Source: Spirochaetota bacterium (GTDB lineage Bacteria > Spirochaetota > Spirochaetia > Treponematales > Rectinemataceae). Taken from it: a DNA stretch of 64,000 bases. Under the pieces are notes generated by a model. It was not told the origin of the DNA, ran no database searches, and was given only the letters and a program-made list of their open reading frames with translations. This document shows, piece after piece, positions 24,687 through 33,522 of the stretch (position 1 is the stretch's first letter; every line of letters starts with the position of its first letter). The translations under genes were made by a program, and so were the position numbers. Location: assembly GCA_029265615.1 (NCBI GenBank), contig JAJUIB010000014.1, positions 1 to 64,000 on the forward strand, in the 5' to 3' direction.

Positions 24687-26087
24687 TCAGTCCCGCCTAT
24701 ACGCGGCGGCTGCGTAGCCCTTGCGCCGACGCTCCCCGATGAGGCGGAACCCCGCGGGTCGCCGCTTTTGCGCGCGTTGGAGCTCAGTCGGGCTTGCGAC
24801 AAGAAGATAAACCGCACCGCATTTGAGGAGGCGCTGGGCACCCTCCCATGCCGGTCCAATCCAGTCGTACGCGGGGACAGGGTCAGCGAATTCCGCAAGC
24901 ACATCGAACGAAAAAGGCGTAAGTTCGTCGAGGCGGAGCGGATCGATGGCGCGGTAGGCGATACCGGCGCCGCAGAGGGCCCGAAGGTTCTCGCCTGTCG
25001 CGGCAAGGGAGAGAAGGTCGCGCGAGGCGCAAGCGATGCGGTCGGGGCGCACCCGGCGCGAAAGCCAGAGGGGGAAATGCCCCGGTCCCCCCGGATTGAT
25101 CACGAGGGCATCGCGGACAAGCAGGCCGGCGAGGGCCCGCTCGGCAAGCTCGGCGGCGACCTGCGCGGCATAGCCGATCGTGTCGAAGTCGGAGAGGCCC
25201 CAGTAGCCCTGAGCCTCGTAGGAGGCCTCGCCGAGCTTGAACCGGCGTCGTGTCCTGCGATAGACACAAAGGTCGATCGCGCGAAAATCGAGCTCGCCGT
25301 CGCCGGCGACGCTGTCCTCGGAGACGCCGGCCGCGGCGACACCGCTTGCGGCGACCGTGCCCGCTACACCGGAACTTGCGGCCACATCGGAGCGAATCTC
25401 AGGCTCGGCAATGGCGGGGCGCTCCACATCGAGCACCCAGGCCGTGTGCCCCGCCCCCCGCTCGGTGACGAGGATCCTGAGCCCTGCCGCGGCGATCCAG
25501 CCCAGGGCTGCCTCGACGAGCGGCTTTACGATAACGACCGCAAGTCGGCCTCCTGGCGCAAGATGGCGGGGTGCTTCCTTGAAAAACGCTTCGAGGACGG
25601 GCCCACCCGCCTTGGCAGGCAGGTTTGAGAGGATGAAGTCGAAGCGCGGCGCATCGCTTTCCCCCTCGGAACAATGTGCCACAGCACCGTGTGCCGAGGC
25701 GCTGAGCGCCGATGGCGCTTCCGCTCCATGCCGCGCGGTGCCCGTCGCAAGAAGGCCGGGCCGGACGGCGAGATTCGCGACTTTGTTTTTCACCCGGTTT
25801 CGTTCAGTAAACGCGCAGGCAAGAAGGTCTCGGTCCCGCGCCTCGACCAGGGCCTGGGGCAGGGCCTTCGCCACGGCGATGCCGATCACGCCCGTGCCTG
25901 AACCCGCATCGAGCACGCGACGGGCGGCGGCGAGCGTCTCGTCGCGGCCCGCAGCCTTGAGCAAGAGGCGCGTACCCGCATCGACATCGAAGGAGGAAAA
26001 AAGCGCATGCGAAAGGTCAAACCGACACTCGGCGCCCTTGAACTTGAAGGGAACCGTTTTGTTGACGAGAGGAGCAATATCGAGCAT
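24687..26087 (-). CDS. RsmC/RlmG-like methyltransferase, probable
   Basis: A 466-residue protein with a class I SAM-binding motif VLDAGSGTGVIGIAVAKALP (near 58) and, at about 150, FILSNLPAKAGGPV, in the place of the (D/N)PPF/Y motif of base N-methyltransferases; here the second residue is Leu instead of Pro. A linker rich in Ala/Val/Gly (about 230-265) leads to a C-terminal half (about 270-466) that looks like a second, degenerate methyltransferase fold (LVINPGGPGHFPLWLSRRV), as in RsmC and RlmG duplications, but in reversed order. The target is probably rRNA. It is the last gene of the cheW unit, 45 bp after it. Confidence 0.65.
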   Translation of the reverse strand: MLDIAPLVNKTVPFKFKGAECRFDLSHALFSSFDVDAGTRLLLKAAGRDETLAAARRVLDAGSGTGVIGIAVAKALPQALVEARDRDLLACAFTERNRVKNKVANLAVRPGLLATGTARHGAEAPSALSASAHGAVAHCSEGESDAPRFDFILSNLPAKAGGPVLEAFFKEAPRHLAPGGRLAVVIVKPLVEAALGWIAAAGLRILVTERGAGHTAWVLDVERPAIAEPEIRSDVAASSGVAGTVAASGVAAAGVSEDSVAGDGELDFRAIDLCVYRRTRRRFKLGEASYEAQGYWGLSDFDTIGYAAQVAAELAERALAGLLVRDALVINPGGPGHFPLWLSRRVRPDRIACASRDLLSLAATGENLRALCGAGIAYRAIDPLRLDELTPFSFDVLAEFADPVPAYDWIGPAWEGAQRLLKCGAVYLLVASPTELQRAQKRRPAGFRLIGERRRKGYAAAAYRRD

Positions 26088-26132
26088 CGAAATGTCGCGA
26101 CTGCGTCCGGAGCTAAGCCGTCTTAGACCGTC

Positions 26133-26621
26133 TTAGGCCGTCTCGGCTTCGCGCGTCGCGGATAGAACGCTTATGTCCTCCGCGTTGAAGATGCGGTCGA
26201 TGTCGAGAATGATGATGAAGGTCTCGTCCTTCTTGCCGACCCCGCGAATGAACTCGGCGGCCAAGCGGGTGCCAAAGCGCGGGGCAGCCTCCACTGCCTT
26301 TTCATCGATCTCGACCACTTCGTGCACCGCATCGGCAAGCGCGCCGACAACCACGGTACCCTCCTGGCTTTCAACCTCCATCACAATGATGCTCGTATCC
26401 TTTGTAATGGGGGTCTCGGGAAGGCCGAATTTGAGGCGGAGATCGATGACCGGCACACCCGCGCCGCGCAGGTTGATGATACCCTTCATGAACTCAGCCG
26501 TGCGTGGGAGCTTCGTTATTTTCGTGTGCTCGAGAACCTCCCGGACTTTGGCGACGCCGATCGCATACTGCTCGTTATCGAGGGTGAAGGTGAGGTACTG
26601 ATTCGCATTCGAGCCTTCCAT
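26133..26621 (-). CDS. cheW: Chemotaxis coupling protein CheW
   Basis: Links chemoreceptors to the CheA kinase. The 162 residues have the CheW double-barrel pattern: YLTFTLDNEQYAIGVAKVREVL, TKLPRTAEFMKGIINLRGAGVPVIDLRLKFGLP (the conserved N-L-R-G turn), then IIVMEVES and a final IIILDIDRIF. The ATG is preceded by AGGAGG at a good distance, and a near-consensus promoter sits only about 20 bp upstream. The gene lies within a co-directional run from the cNMP regulator to the methyltransferase. CheA, CheY and CheX are not in the window. Confidence 0.94.
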   Translation of the reverse strand: MEGSNANQYLTFTLDNEQYAIGVAKVREVLEHTKITKLPRTAEFMKGIINLRGAGVPVIDLRLKFGLPETPITKDTSIIVMEVESQEGTVVVGALADAVHEVVEIDEKAVEAAPRFGTRLAAEFIRGVGKKDETFIIILDIDRIFNAEDISVLSATREAETA

Positions 26622-26640
26622 GCGCTCCTCCTACCTCTTG

Positions 26641-26669
26641 ATTCTAAAGATCGAAGGCGGGTGAGTCAA
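26641..26669 (-). promoter_or_regulatory. Sigma-70 promoter of cheW
   Basis: Minus strand: TTGACT (26664-26669), 17 bp, TAGAAT (26641-26646). The predicted start is near 26634, with a leader of 12-14 nt that includes AGGAGG (26626-26631). Confidence 0.72.
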
Positions 26670-26697
26670 ATAGGACCTTAAGCCCCCTTTTGCACGT

Positions 26698-27684
26698 TCA
26701 TGAAGAGGAGTCGATCAGAGCGGTCGCAAGCCGCGCGCTCCGCCTAAAGGCCTCGATCTCCATCCACCCCAGACCAAGGGCACTCCCCCGGAGTCGCGCC
26801 CGAATCTCCTCGTCCTCCGCCTCGAGGAAGAAATCCGCAGGCAGGCCTGGACCAAGGCGTCCGCGATCCGTCTGTGCGTGGGGGTCGGGGTGGAAATGGG
26901 GACAGGCCGCAAGGCATGCCTCGCAACCGTAAAGCCGAGCGCCCCATGCGCGCTCCACGGCAGGGGGGAGTGCCCCGGCGCGCGCTGTCCAGTGCTGAAT
27001 GCAGAGCTCGCGGATAAAGGCGCCCCCCTCGCCAAGGGCTCCCGTGGGGCAGGCTTCGACGCAGGCCCGGCAGGATCCGCACAGCCCCCCCGGCTTGAAA
27101 GCCGCGGGCTCAGGGCGCTGCCCGGCGGGATAGGTCGCTTCGCCCACGAGTGCGTAGGGGAGGAGGAGAAGGCCGAGAACGACCGCGGCGCCCGGGCCGC
27201 CGCGCGCCTTTCCCCCTCCTACGAGCACAAGTCCATTGCGGCCAAGGTGCCCGAGACCCGCTCTAAGAGCGAGCTCCTTTTCCGGAAGGCCGGAGTTTGC
27301 AAGATAGCGCCACGCACGCGCAGGCCCGGGGTCGAGGCCCTCCGCCCGCATGCGGCTCCGTAGCGATGCGGCGGAGGTGCGGAGGCGCGCGGCGAGCTCC
27401 GCATACCAGTCGGCCCGCGCAAACCGCGCAAGACCGAGAAGCGGCCCACCGTAGGCAGCGGCCCAGGCGGGGGGCTCACGGGGCCCCTCGCCATAGGCGA
27501 GGGCGGCGGCGACAACGCCGCGAGCCATGTCGACGCCGAACTTTTCACGCACCGCAGGCGGAAGCGGAGCACAGGCCGCAAGGAAGGCCTCGCGCGGCAC
27601 AAAGCCCCAGGCGGAAAGTCCGGAACTCTTCAGTGTCTCGACGCAGAGCGTAGAAAAACGATCATGGAACGTGGCGAGGGGCAT
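26698..27684 (-). CDS. QueG-like double 4Fe-4S protein
   Basis: Resembles epoxyqueuosine reductase QueG, a cobalamin and iron-sulfur enzyme of tRNA queuosine synthesis. The 328 residues have the N-terminal region, RAGLGHLGRNGLVL (141-154, the cobalamin-site segment) and two cluster motifs: CGSCRACVEACP (202-213) and Cys228 with CEACLAACP (254-262). The proposed catalytic Asp of QueG (in D-S/T-x-P-x-x-E) aligns with Asn130 in NSGLPEKE. The activity may therefore differ, or it may be a QueG paralogue. No convincing ribosome site precedes the ATG; it follows the cNMP gene by 34 bp and is probably coupled to it. Confidence 0.7.
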   Translation of the reverse strand: MPLATFHDRFSTLCVETLKSSGLSAWGFVPREAFLAACAPLPPAVREKFGVDMARGVVAAALAYGEGPREPPAWAAAYGGPLLGLARFARADWYAELAARLRTSAASLRSRMRAEGLDPGPARAWRYLANSGLPEKELALRAGLGHLGRNGLVLVGGGKARGGPGAAVVLGLLLLPYALVGEATYPAGQRPEPAAFKPGGLCGSCRACVEACPTGALGEGGAFIRELCIQHWTARAGALPPAVERAWGARLYGCEACLAACPHFHPDPHAQTDRGRLGPGLPADFFLEAEDEEIRARLRGSALGLGWMEIEAFRRSARLATALIDSSS

Positions 27685-27718
27685 GGACGCGCGCCCGGCG
27701 GGCAGGTCTTCTTAGGGT

Positions 27719-28951
27719 TTAGCGGACCGCCGTGCTCTCTTTGCGGGCACGTTCGATTTTCTGCATTTTCCGGTAATATTCGGTCTGCTTTTCAATCTCG
27801 GAAACGTCGATCACGGTGAGCTTGTTGTCGGCAAGCCTGAGCTTCTGATTTTCGAGAAGCTTTCGCACGACAAGGTTACCCTCCCCCTGCGGCAGCCCCA
27901 CCATGCCAATAAGCTCCTTCGGGCCGAAATCGAAGGAATATGAAGCGCCGCTCTTAAGCGGCACACGGTTCTTCTCAAGCTGGATGAGGAGCGCATCGTA
28001 CATGCGCCCGACGGGGTCGGAGATGAGGGTGTTGGCAAGCTGTTTGTAAATGAACCAGATGCGCTCCGAAAGGAGGGTCGTGAGCCGGGTGACGATCTGC
28101 GGCTGGGTTTGCACCATGCGCTCGAAGTTGGCCTTGTTCACCGCAAGAAGATAGGCGTCTTCGAAGGCGCAGGCGCTCGCGGAGCGGGGTTTGTTCTCGA
28201 GTATCGCCATCTCGCCGAATATATCGCCGGGCTTGAGCACGGCGAGCAGAACCTCGTTGTTGTCGACGATCTTCGTGATCTTCACCGAGCCCTTCTGAAT
28301 AATGTAGAGCTCGGAACCAGGCATGCCCTCGGAGAAGATCATCGTGTCTTTGGGATAGAAGCGGTTAAACTCCTCCTTGGATCCGTCGAGGTAGACAGCC
28401 TTGGAGTAGGGCTTGATCTTGTTAAGCCGTTCGCGAGCGACCTCGACGTGCTGGCCGTTCGGACAGTATTTGAGGTACTGATAGTAGGCAAAAAACGCCT
28501 GATTGTAGAGGCTCTGTCGCGCATAGTACTCGGCGACGCGGAAAAGGTGCGAGGGATCGGCTTCCGCCGTGTTTTTGAGCGTGAGCCGCGTGAGCGCCTC
28601 GTCGAGATAGCGCATCTTTTTCGAGAAGGCCATGATGATCTTCATGGCGACAGGCGTGTTTTTCTCGATGAGCAGGCCGAACTGGTCGCGGTGGACGGAG
28701 ATGAGCGTGCAGTCGGTGACGGCCTGTGCAGTTTCGATATGCGAGTGGTTGGACATCGTCGAGACAACGCCGAAAAAGTCGCCCGGCCCGAGGACGTTGC
28801 CGCCCTCCTCCTCGACGACTTCGACCTCTTTCGCGATGCGCACCTTCCCCGAACGGATGATAAAGAAACGGTCGGCGTTCTGCTTCCCCTCGACGATGAT
28901 GTACGAGTCTTTCTTGAAGTTGACGAACGTGAGCTGGAGCGGGCTTTCCAT
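27719..28951 (-). CDS. Regulator with two cyclic-nucleotide-binding domains
   Basis: The 410-residue protein has a first cNMP-type domain (about 10-115; DRFFIIRSGKVRIAKEV, GDFFGVVS), a helical TPR-like middle (about 130-185; HLFRVAEYYARQSLYNQAFFAYYQYLKYCP), a second, more typical cNMP domain (about 195-300; GSELYIIQKGSVKITKI, LKPGDIFGEMAILENKPRSASACA, with the phosphate-cassette Arg-Ser-Ala) and a C-terminal helical/winged region (about 310-400) like Crp family DNA-binding ends. The nucleotide and targets are unknown. Treponemes carry similar tandem proteins. It has its own consensus promoter and probably heads the queG-like, cheW, methyltransferase run. Confidence 0.82.
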   Translation of the reverse strand: MESPLQLTFVNFKKDSYIIVEGKQNADRFFIIRSGKVRIAKEVEVVEEEGGNVLGPGDFFGVVSTMSNHSHIETAQAVTDCTLISVHRDQFGLLIEKNTPVAMKIIMAFSKKMRYLDEALTRLTLKNTAEADPSHLFRVAEYYARQSLYNQAFFAYYQYLKYCPNGQHVEVARERLNKIKPYSKAVYLDGSKEEFNRFYPKDTMIFSEGMPGSELYIIQKGSVKITKIVDNNEVLLAVLKPGDIFGEMAILENKPRSASACAFEDAYLLAVNKANFERMVQTQPQIVTRLTTLLSERIWFIYKQLANTLISDPVGRMYDALLIQLEKNRVPLKSGASYSFDFGPKELIGMVGLPQGEGNLVVRKLLENQKLRLADNKLTVIDVSEIEKQTEYYRKMQKIERARKESTAVR

Positions 28952-28990
28952 TCTGTTTCCTGACCGTACCTCAAGGGGCCGACTGCGCTA

Positions 28991-29019
28991 AGTATAGAGG
29001 CGCCCTCGCGGGGTGTCAA
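28991..29019 (-). promoter_or_regulatory. Consensus sigma-70 promoter of cNMP regulator operon
   Basis: Minus strand: TTGACA (29014-29019, perfect), 17 bp, TATACT (28991-28996). The leader is about 32 nt with AGGAAAC before the ATG at 28951. It is the strongest promoter in the window and is embedded in an inverted repeat (28994-29038). Confidence 0.85.
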
Positions 29020-29038
29020 CGCGAGGGCCCACCTCTAT
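28994..29038. repeat. Interrupted inverted repeat over cNMP promoter
   Basis: Outer arms ATAGAGG (28994-29000) and CCTCTAT (29032-29038), inner arms CCCTCGCG (29003-29010) and CGCGAGGG (29020-29027), with a nine-base loop. It spans the -10, spacer and -35 of the cNMP promoter and lies about 75 bp after the glyA stop. It may act as the glyA 3' hairpin, as an operator, or both. Confidence 0.75.
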
Positions 29039-29112
29039 GATCGGAGCCAAAAAGCGCGCCCTGAAGGCAGTACGGAGGCATCCTTAAAGCGGCGCGCGCT
29101 CCGAAAGCCGCA

Positions 29113-30396
29113 TCACGGCAGGGGGAAACGCGCCGTGAGCCTCAAGACCTTCTCCTTCACCCCCGCGATGACCTTTTCGTCCCCCTTGGATTTGAGGACC
29201 TCCATGATGTAGCCGGCAATTTCGGCCATCTCGGGGAGCCCCATTCCGCGGGTTGTCACGGCGGGCGTGCCGATGCGGATGCCCGAGGTGATGAAGGGAC
29301 TCTTCGTATCAAAGGGGATGCCGTTCTTGTTGACGGTGATGTGCGCCTCGTCGAGCCACTTTTCCGCCTCTTTGCCCGTGATGCCAAGGGGCGAAAGGTC
29401 GACAAGCATGAGGTGATTGTCCGTGCCGCCCGACACGATGCGCGCCCCGCCCGATGCGAGGTTTTTCGCCATCGCGGCGGCGTTTTCGACTACGCGCTTC
29501 TGGTAGGCCTTGAACTCAGGCGAAAGCGCTTCCTTGAACGCAACCGCCTTGCCGGCGACAACGTGGCAGAGCGGGCCGCCCTGGATGCCGGGGAAAATGG
29601 TGCCGTCGATGATTTCAGACCAGAGCTTAGTCTTATCGCCCTTCGGCGTCATAATGCCCTGATCGTTCTCCTTGTCGCGGCCGACGAGGATCATACCGCC
29701 ACGGGGACCGCGGAGCGTCTTGTGGGTCGTGGTGGTGGTGAAATCGGCGAGCTTGATGGGGCTCGGGTGGAGGCCTGCGGCGACAAGACCGGCGATGTGC
29801 GCCATGTCAACCATGAGGTAGGCGCCGACTTCGTCTGCGATGGCGCGGAAGCGCTCGAAATCGAGCGTGCGGGCATAGGCCGAAGCGCCTGCGACGATGA
29901 GGCGCGGCTTGCACTCGCGCGCGATTTTCGCAAGCTCATCGTAGTCGATGCGCTCGGTCTCGCGGTTCACGCCGTAGCGCACCACGTTGTACATCTTGCC
30001 GGAGAAGGAAACGGGCGCGCCGTGGGTAAGATGACCGCCGTGCGCAAGATCCATGCCGAGAATGGTGTCGCCGGGCTTGAGAGCGGCGAAATAGACGCCC
30101 ATGTTCGCCTGGCTTCCCGAATGCGGCTGGACATTGGCATGATCCGCGCCAAAGAGTTCCTTCGCACGGTCGCGGGCGAGGTTTTCGGCAACATCGACGA
30201 ACTCGCAGCCGCCGTAGTACCGTTTCCCCGGATAGCCCTCCGCGTATTTGTTGGTGAGCACCGAACCGACAGCCTCCTGGACAGCGCGCGAGGTGTAGTT
30301 CTCGCTCGCAATGAGTTCAAGATTCTCACGCTGCCTTCCGCCCTCGCGTTCGATGGCGGCCCAGAGCTCGGGGTCGAGTTTTTCGATAAACGACAT
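29113..30396 (-). CDS. glyA: Serine hydroxymethyltransferase
   Basis: A PLP enzyme converting serine and tetrahydrofolate to glycine and methylene-tetrahydrofolate, the main one-carbon source. The 427 residues match the family length. Landmarks are [11 protein letters not shown] (27-37), [16 protein letters not shown] (48-63), [26 protein letters not shown], and the PLP lysine Lys226 in [14 protein letters not shown]. The start at 30396 follows AAAGGAGG; upstream in-frame codons lie in the promoter. It is a single-gene unit. Confidence 0.97.
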   Translation of the reverse strand: MSFIEKLDPELWAAIEREGGRQRENLELIASENYTSRAVQEAVGSVLTNKYAEGYPGKRYYGGCEFVDVAENLARDRAKELFGADHANVQPHSGSQANMGVYFAALKPGDTILGMDLAHGGHLTHGAPVSFSGKMYNVVRYGVNRETERIDYDELAKIARECKPRLIVAGASAYARTLDFERFRAIADEVGAYLMVDMAHIAGLVAAGLHPSPIKLADFTTTTTHKTLRGPRGGMILVGRDKENDQGIMTPKGDKTKLWSEIIDGTIFPGIQGGPLCHVVAGKAVAFKEALSPEFKAYQKRVVENAAAMAKNLASGGARIVSGGTDNHLMLVDLSPLGITGKEAEKWLDEAHITVNKNGIPFDTKSPFITSGIRIGTPAVTTRGMGLPEMAEIAGYIMEVLKSKGDEKVIAGVKEKVLRLTARFPLP

Positions 30397-30442
30397 AATT
30401 CCTCCTTTGGTAAGGGCCCCGCAGGCAGCGGCGCCGTCTCGT

Positions 30443-30471
30443 AGTATACTCCAACCTGCGCGTTTCGTGAA
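30443..30471 (-). promoter_or_regulatory. Promoter of glyA
   Basis: Minus strand: TTCACG (30466-30471), 17 bp, TATACT (30443-30448). The leader is about 40 nt and ends in AAAGGAGG. Confidence 0.7.
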
Positions 30472-30528
30472 CAGCGGGCGCATCAGGCGTATCGAATAAT
30501 GAAACATCGCCTGCGACGCGCCAGGCCC

Positions 30529-32217
30529 CTAGTACAGCCCGGACACCTCGACATCGCCCCAGAACGAGCTGTATGCCTCAAGCGAACCTGCGGCCTCCTC
30601 GTAGAAACTCTGATATGCGATGGGCCTAGAGGGCAGAGCGCGGCGGCCCGTCGGCGTCATCGGCGCAAAGGAGGCATAGCCGCGGGAAAAGGCGACACGG
30701 CGGCTGTCGATGTTGCCGAAATACCGCTCGGGCTCGCTCAAGGCCGGCTCAAAGCCGCCGGGGCGCGCCCCCGAACCAAGGATGGGATCCATCGGCACCC
30801 AGCCCAAACCATACACATAGAATTCCACCCAGGAGTGACGCAGGGACCTGCGACTCGGATCGATGAGGATACCGGCTATGGGAACCGCGGGCACACCGGC
30901 CGCGCGAAGGAGCGCGGCGGCGGCAAGGGCGTAGGTGGATGCGTCCGCGCGCTTTGCCGCAAGCGCCTCGACGACCTTGCGGCGCTCGCCCGACTCATCG
31001 AGAGCGAGATTTTTGACAAGGTACTCGTACACAAGGCGCGCCGCGCGCCACGGGTTCTTCTCAGCCTGCACGATCCGCTTGGCGAGCGCCTGAACCTCGA
31101 CAGCGGCGGCAGGCACGAGTTCGTCCGCGGCGAGGTAGGCTGCCTGCAGGGGGAGCGGTTCAGGAGGGCGCTGTATCCGATCGGGGTCGCAACTTGTCTC
31201 CACCGCCCAGGTCTGCACGAGGAAGGACTGGGTCACCGTGAGATCCTGGCCACTTGGTATATCCTTGAAGCGATAGAGGGCGGCGCCGCGGTAATCAGGC
31301 ATGAGGGGAACAGGCTCCTCCGTGAGGATCTTGGAAAGTCGCTGCGAGGCCGACTGGGCGGGACGCGGCGTCCAGAGAAAAAGTTCGTTCGCCCCCGTCG
31401 CCTTCGTTTTGGTGATGCTCACCGTGTAACCAAGGGTATAGCTCCGGCGGTCAAGGTAGCGTTTCGTCCCCGGCATGGCGGTGACATCGAAGAAAAGCCC
31501 ATTGCTCACGCCGCCTGCGGCGCTCACGAACACCGAGCCCGAAGCCGCCCCGTCGGGCACTCGAACACGGATCTCCTTATCCGACCACAGCTCGTAGGAG
31601 AGGTCCTGTTCGCTTGCGACAACCGTGCCCGGCTCTGCGCGCTCACCGGGCCGCGCGCCGGGTGCCTCGGGGTTCCAGGCAAACAGCACGCGACCACCTT
31701 CGCGGTTTGCCCCAAAGTTGTAGCCCGAGAGGGTCACAAGCGAGCCGATAGGGCCCTTTTCCACCGAGAGCGATGCGAGGTAGGGGCCGCGCCGCCCCTC
31801 GCCGACGCCTTTCGCCGCGACGGGAAGCCGCGCGCGATTCATGAACAGCTTGGGGTTTGAGCGTCCGAAGCGCGTGACGACATAGACGAGACCCGAGTCC
31901 GCGGTGGCGGGGAGCTTGAGCGCGATCTCGCCCTCAGCCCAGGAAAGGTAGGATGATGCCGTGGGAGCCACCCCATCCACCTCAACGCGCGACTCGCCAC
32001 GAGCCGCACCGAAATTCCTACCTTCGATGCGAACAAGCCCGCCTGGTTCGACAACGATGGGCGAAAGCCGCTCGATACGTGGACTCTTCCACAGGCCATA
32101 GAGGCGGAGGCCGGCCCCGACGAGGGCGGTAAGGGCGACAAGATAGGCAAGGCCCCGCAGAAAATGCCGAGGCGAGAGGTGGAGATGCCCGTGATGGGCA
32201 GGGGCTGGGGTCTTCAT
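30529..32217 (-). CDS. Exported IPT/TIG plus transglutaminase-fold protein, Cys to Ser
   Basis: A 562-residue protein with a Lys/His-rich N-terminus and one membrane segment (20-41), followed by two IPT/TIG Ig-like domains (about 46-128 and 146-247; PGGLVRIEGRNFG, IGSLVTLSGYNFG), a linker domain, and a transglutaminase-like domain (about 370-490). The His-Asp pair is present (His461 in LRHSWVEFY, Asp477 in GWVPMDP), but the catalytic Cys position reads Ser427 in ADASTYALAAALL. It is therefore probably non-catalytic as a transglutaminase. It is the last gene of the cysS / ECF sigma / anti-sigma run and likely faces the periplasm. Confidence 0.75.
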   Translation of the reverse strand: MKTPAPAHHGHLHLSPRHFLRGLAYLVALTALVGAGLRLYGLWKSPRIERLSPIVVEPGGLVRIEGRNFGAARGESRVEVDGVAPTASSYLSWAEGEIALKLPATADSGLVYVVTRFGRSNPKLFMNRARLPVAAKGVGEGRRGPYLASLSVEKGPIGSLVTLSGYNFGANREGGRVLFAWNPEAPGARPGERAEPGTVVASEQDLSYELWSDKEIRVRVPDGAASGSVFVSAAGGVSNGLFFDVTAMPGTKRYLDRRSYTLGYTVSITKTKATGANELFLWTPRPAQSASQRLSKILTEEPVPLMPDYRGAALYRFKDIPSGQDLTVTQSFLVQTWAVETSCDPDRIQRPPEPLPLQAAYLAADELVPAAAVEVQALAKRIVQAEKNPWRAARLVYEYLVKNLALDESGERRKVVEALAAKRADASTYALAAAALLRAAGVPAVPIAGILIDPSRRSLRHSWVEFYVYGLGWVPMDPILGSGARPGGFEPALSEPERYFGNIDSRRVAFSRGYASFAPMTPTGRRALPSRPIAYQSFYEEAAGSLEAYSSFWGDVEVSGLY

Positions 32218-32263
32218 CGCGGCACGTTCCTACTAGTCACTCGTACGCGGACGGAGGCGCGAT

Positions 32264-32812
32264 TCACTTGCCCGGCTTAGGCGGGGCAGGAGGGGGCGGA
32301 CCCGTAGCGGGGAGGAGCTCGCTGGGCTTGCCGCCCTCCCCACGATAGCGATCGACGGAGATGATGAGACGCATAGGCGCCCGTCCAGCAGGATCTCGAC
32401 CGAGGGGAAAGAAAATCACGGGCTCGCCCAGCTTAAGGGCGACACTGTCGACCGTCGTACGGTAGGAAAGCTCCCCCTCGCCCCGACGGTACCAGATTTG
32501 GCCTTGCGAGACGAGAACGAGGCCGCCCTTGCCGTTATCGAAGGGGGTGAGCTGGACGAGGATGACGACATTGCTGCCCACAAGCTTGACGCTCACCGGA
32601 TTGCCGGGAACGGTGTAGCGGACACTGTCGGAAGCCCAGGCGGCAGACGCGGGACCCTCCTCAAGCCGGGCGGCAATCGATACGGCGAGGGCGTGTTCCT
32701 TGAAAAACTCGTAGGGCGGCTCTTCCTGGGCAGCGGGACCGCGCCCGAAGCCGAGGGCGGCCGCATATACGACAGCCGCCCACAGTCCCCGCACCTGCGT
32801 AGGATGCGTCAC
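32264..32812 (-). CDS. Exported protein of unknown function in ECF operon
   Basis: A 182-residue product whose GTG overlaps the anti-sigma stop as GTGA. A hydrophobic stretch (about 9-22), cleavable after GPAAQ, suggests export. The mature part is beta-rich (VSVKLVGSNVVILVQLTPF, GGLVLVSQGQIWYRRGEGELSY, GEPVIFFPLGRD) and ends in a Pro-rich tail (PPPPAPPKPGK). No family was recognised. Tight coupling to the anti-sigma factor points to a role in signal sensing or as an envelope target of the sigma factor. Confidence 0.65.
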   Translation of the reverse strand: MTHPTQVRGLWAAVVYAAALGFGRGPAAQEEPPYEFFKEHALAVSIAARLEEGPASAAWASDSVRYTVPGNPVSVKLVGSNVVILVQLTPFDNGKGGLVLVSQGQIWYRRGEGELSYRTTVDSVALKLGEPVIFFPLGRDPAGRAPMRLIISVDRYRGEGGKPSELLPATGPPPPAPPKPGK

Positions 32813-33522
32813 TGGGCGCCGCCTTCCGCCGCGCCATCGGCAGTGCCGGCGGCATCGCCCGCGGCGCCGGGATCGGTGGATGCCTCCACCGCCGCACCGG
32901 CTGCGGCGGGAGTAGCCGGCCGGCTTGCGGGACTTACGGGGCCATAGTCCGCGGCGCGCACGATAAACGGTTTGCCGCTTGCGGCGAAGGTGGCTTCGCG
33001 CGGTAGCTCGATGGTGAGATTCACCTGCGCATCGCGCGATTCAAGGTAGCGGATGAGCGCTTCCATGCTCGTGCGCTCCGTGGCCTGGGGCGCTATTTCC
33101 GCAACCGCGAGCGTTTGCACGGGAACCCGGGCGGGCGCAAGATAGGTGCGAAGCGCAAACGCCGCCGACAGAGCGAGGAGTACAAGGGCGGCCGCGGCGA
33201 AGGGGAGCGGCACCAGCACGCGGCGGCTGAAAACGCCACCCACAACGGGGGGCTTTGCGGTGTGAATTCCCAAAGACGCGCCATCGCGGTCTTCCTCAAG
33301 GTTACCGTCAAGGCGTTCGCCAAGGCGGGCGGCGATGCGCTCGACGGTCGCCTGCTCCTCAAAGGAGGGGGCGGCCTTAAGGCGCTCGCTGAGCGACCGA
33401 AATCCTGCGAGCGTAGCGGCACAGGAAGGGCAGGAGGCGACATGGCTGGCAAGGCGCTCGTTCCAGGGCGAAGGAACCTCGCCATCGGCGAACGCGGAGA
33501 GGAGTTCGCGATCAGGACACAT
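32809..33522 (-). CDS. Anti-sigma factor with zinc-binding N-terminus
   Basis: A 237-residue partner of the ECF sigma factor encoded directly upstream. Residues 1-40 form a ZAS-type (zf-HC2) domain: CPDRELLSAFADGEVP .. HVASCPSC with the His-x3-Cys-x2-Cys ligands. A membrane segment lies near residues 106-124. The C-terminal part would be periplasmic and ends in a long Ala/Gly/Pro-rich tail (about 195-237). It overlaps the sigma gene by 11 bp and the next exported-protein gene by 4 bp, so the three are translated as a set. Confidence 0.87.
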   Translation of the reverse strand: MCPDRELLSAFADGEVPSPWNERLASHVASCPSCAATLAGFRSLSERLKAAPSFEEQATVERIAARLGERLDGNLEEDRDGASLGIHTAKPPVVGGVFSRRVLVPLPFAAAALVLLALSAAFALRTYLAPARVPVQTLAVAEIAPQATERTSMEALIRYLESRDAQVNLTIELPREATFAASGKPFIVRAADYGPVSPASRPATPAAAGAAVEASTDPGAAGDAAGTADGAAEGGAQ

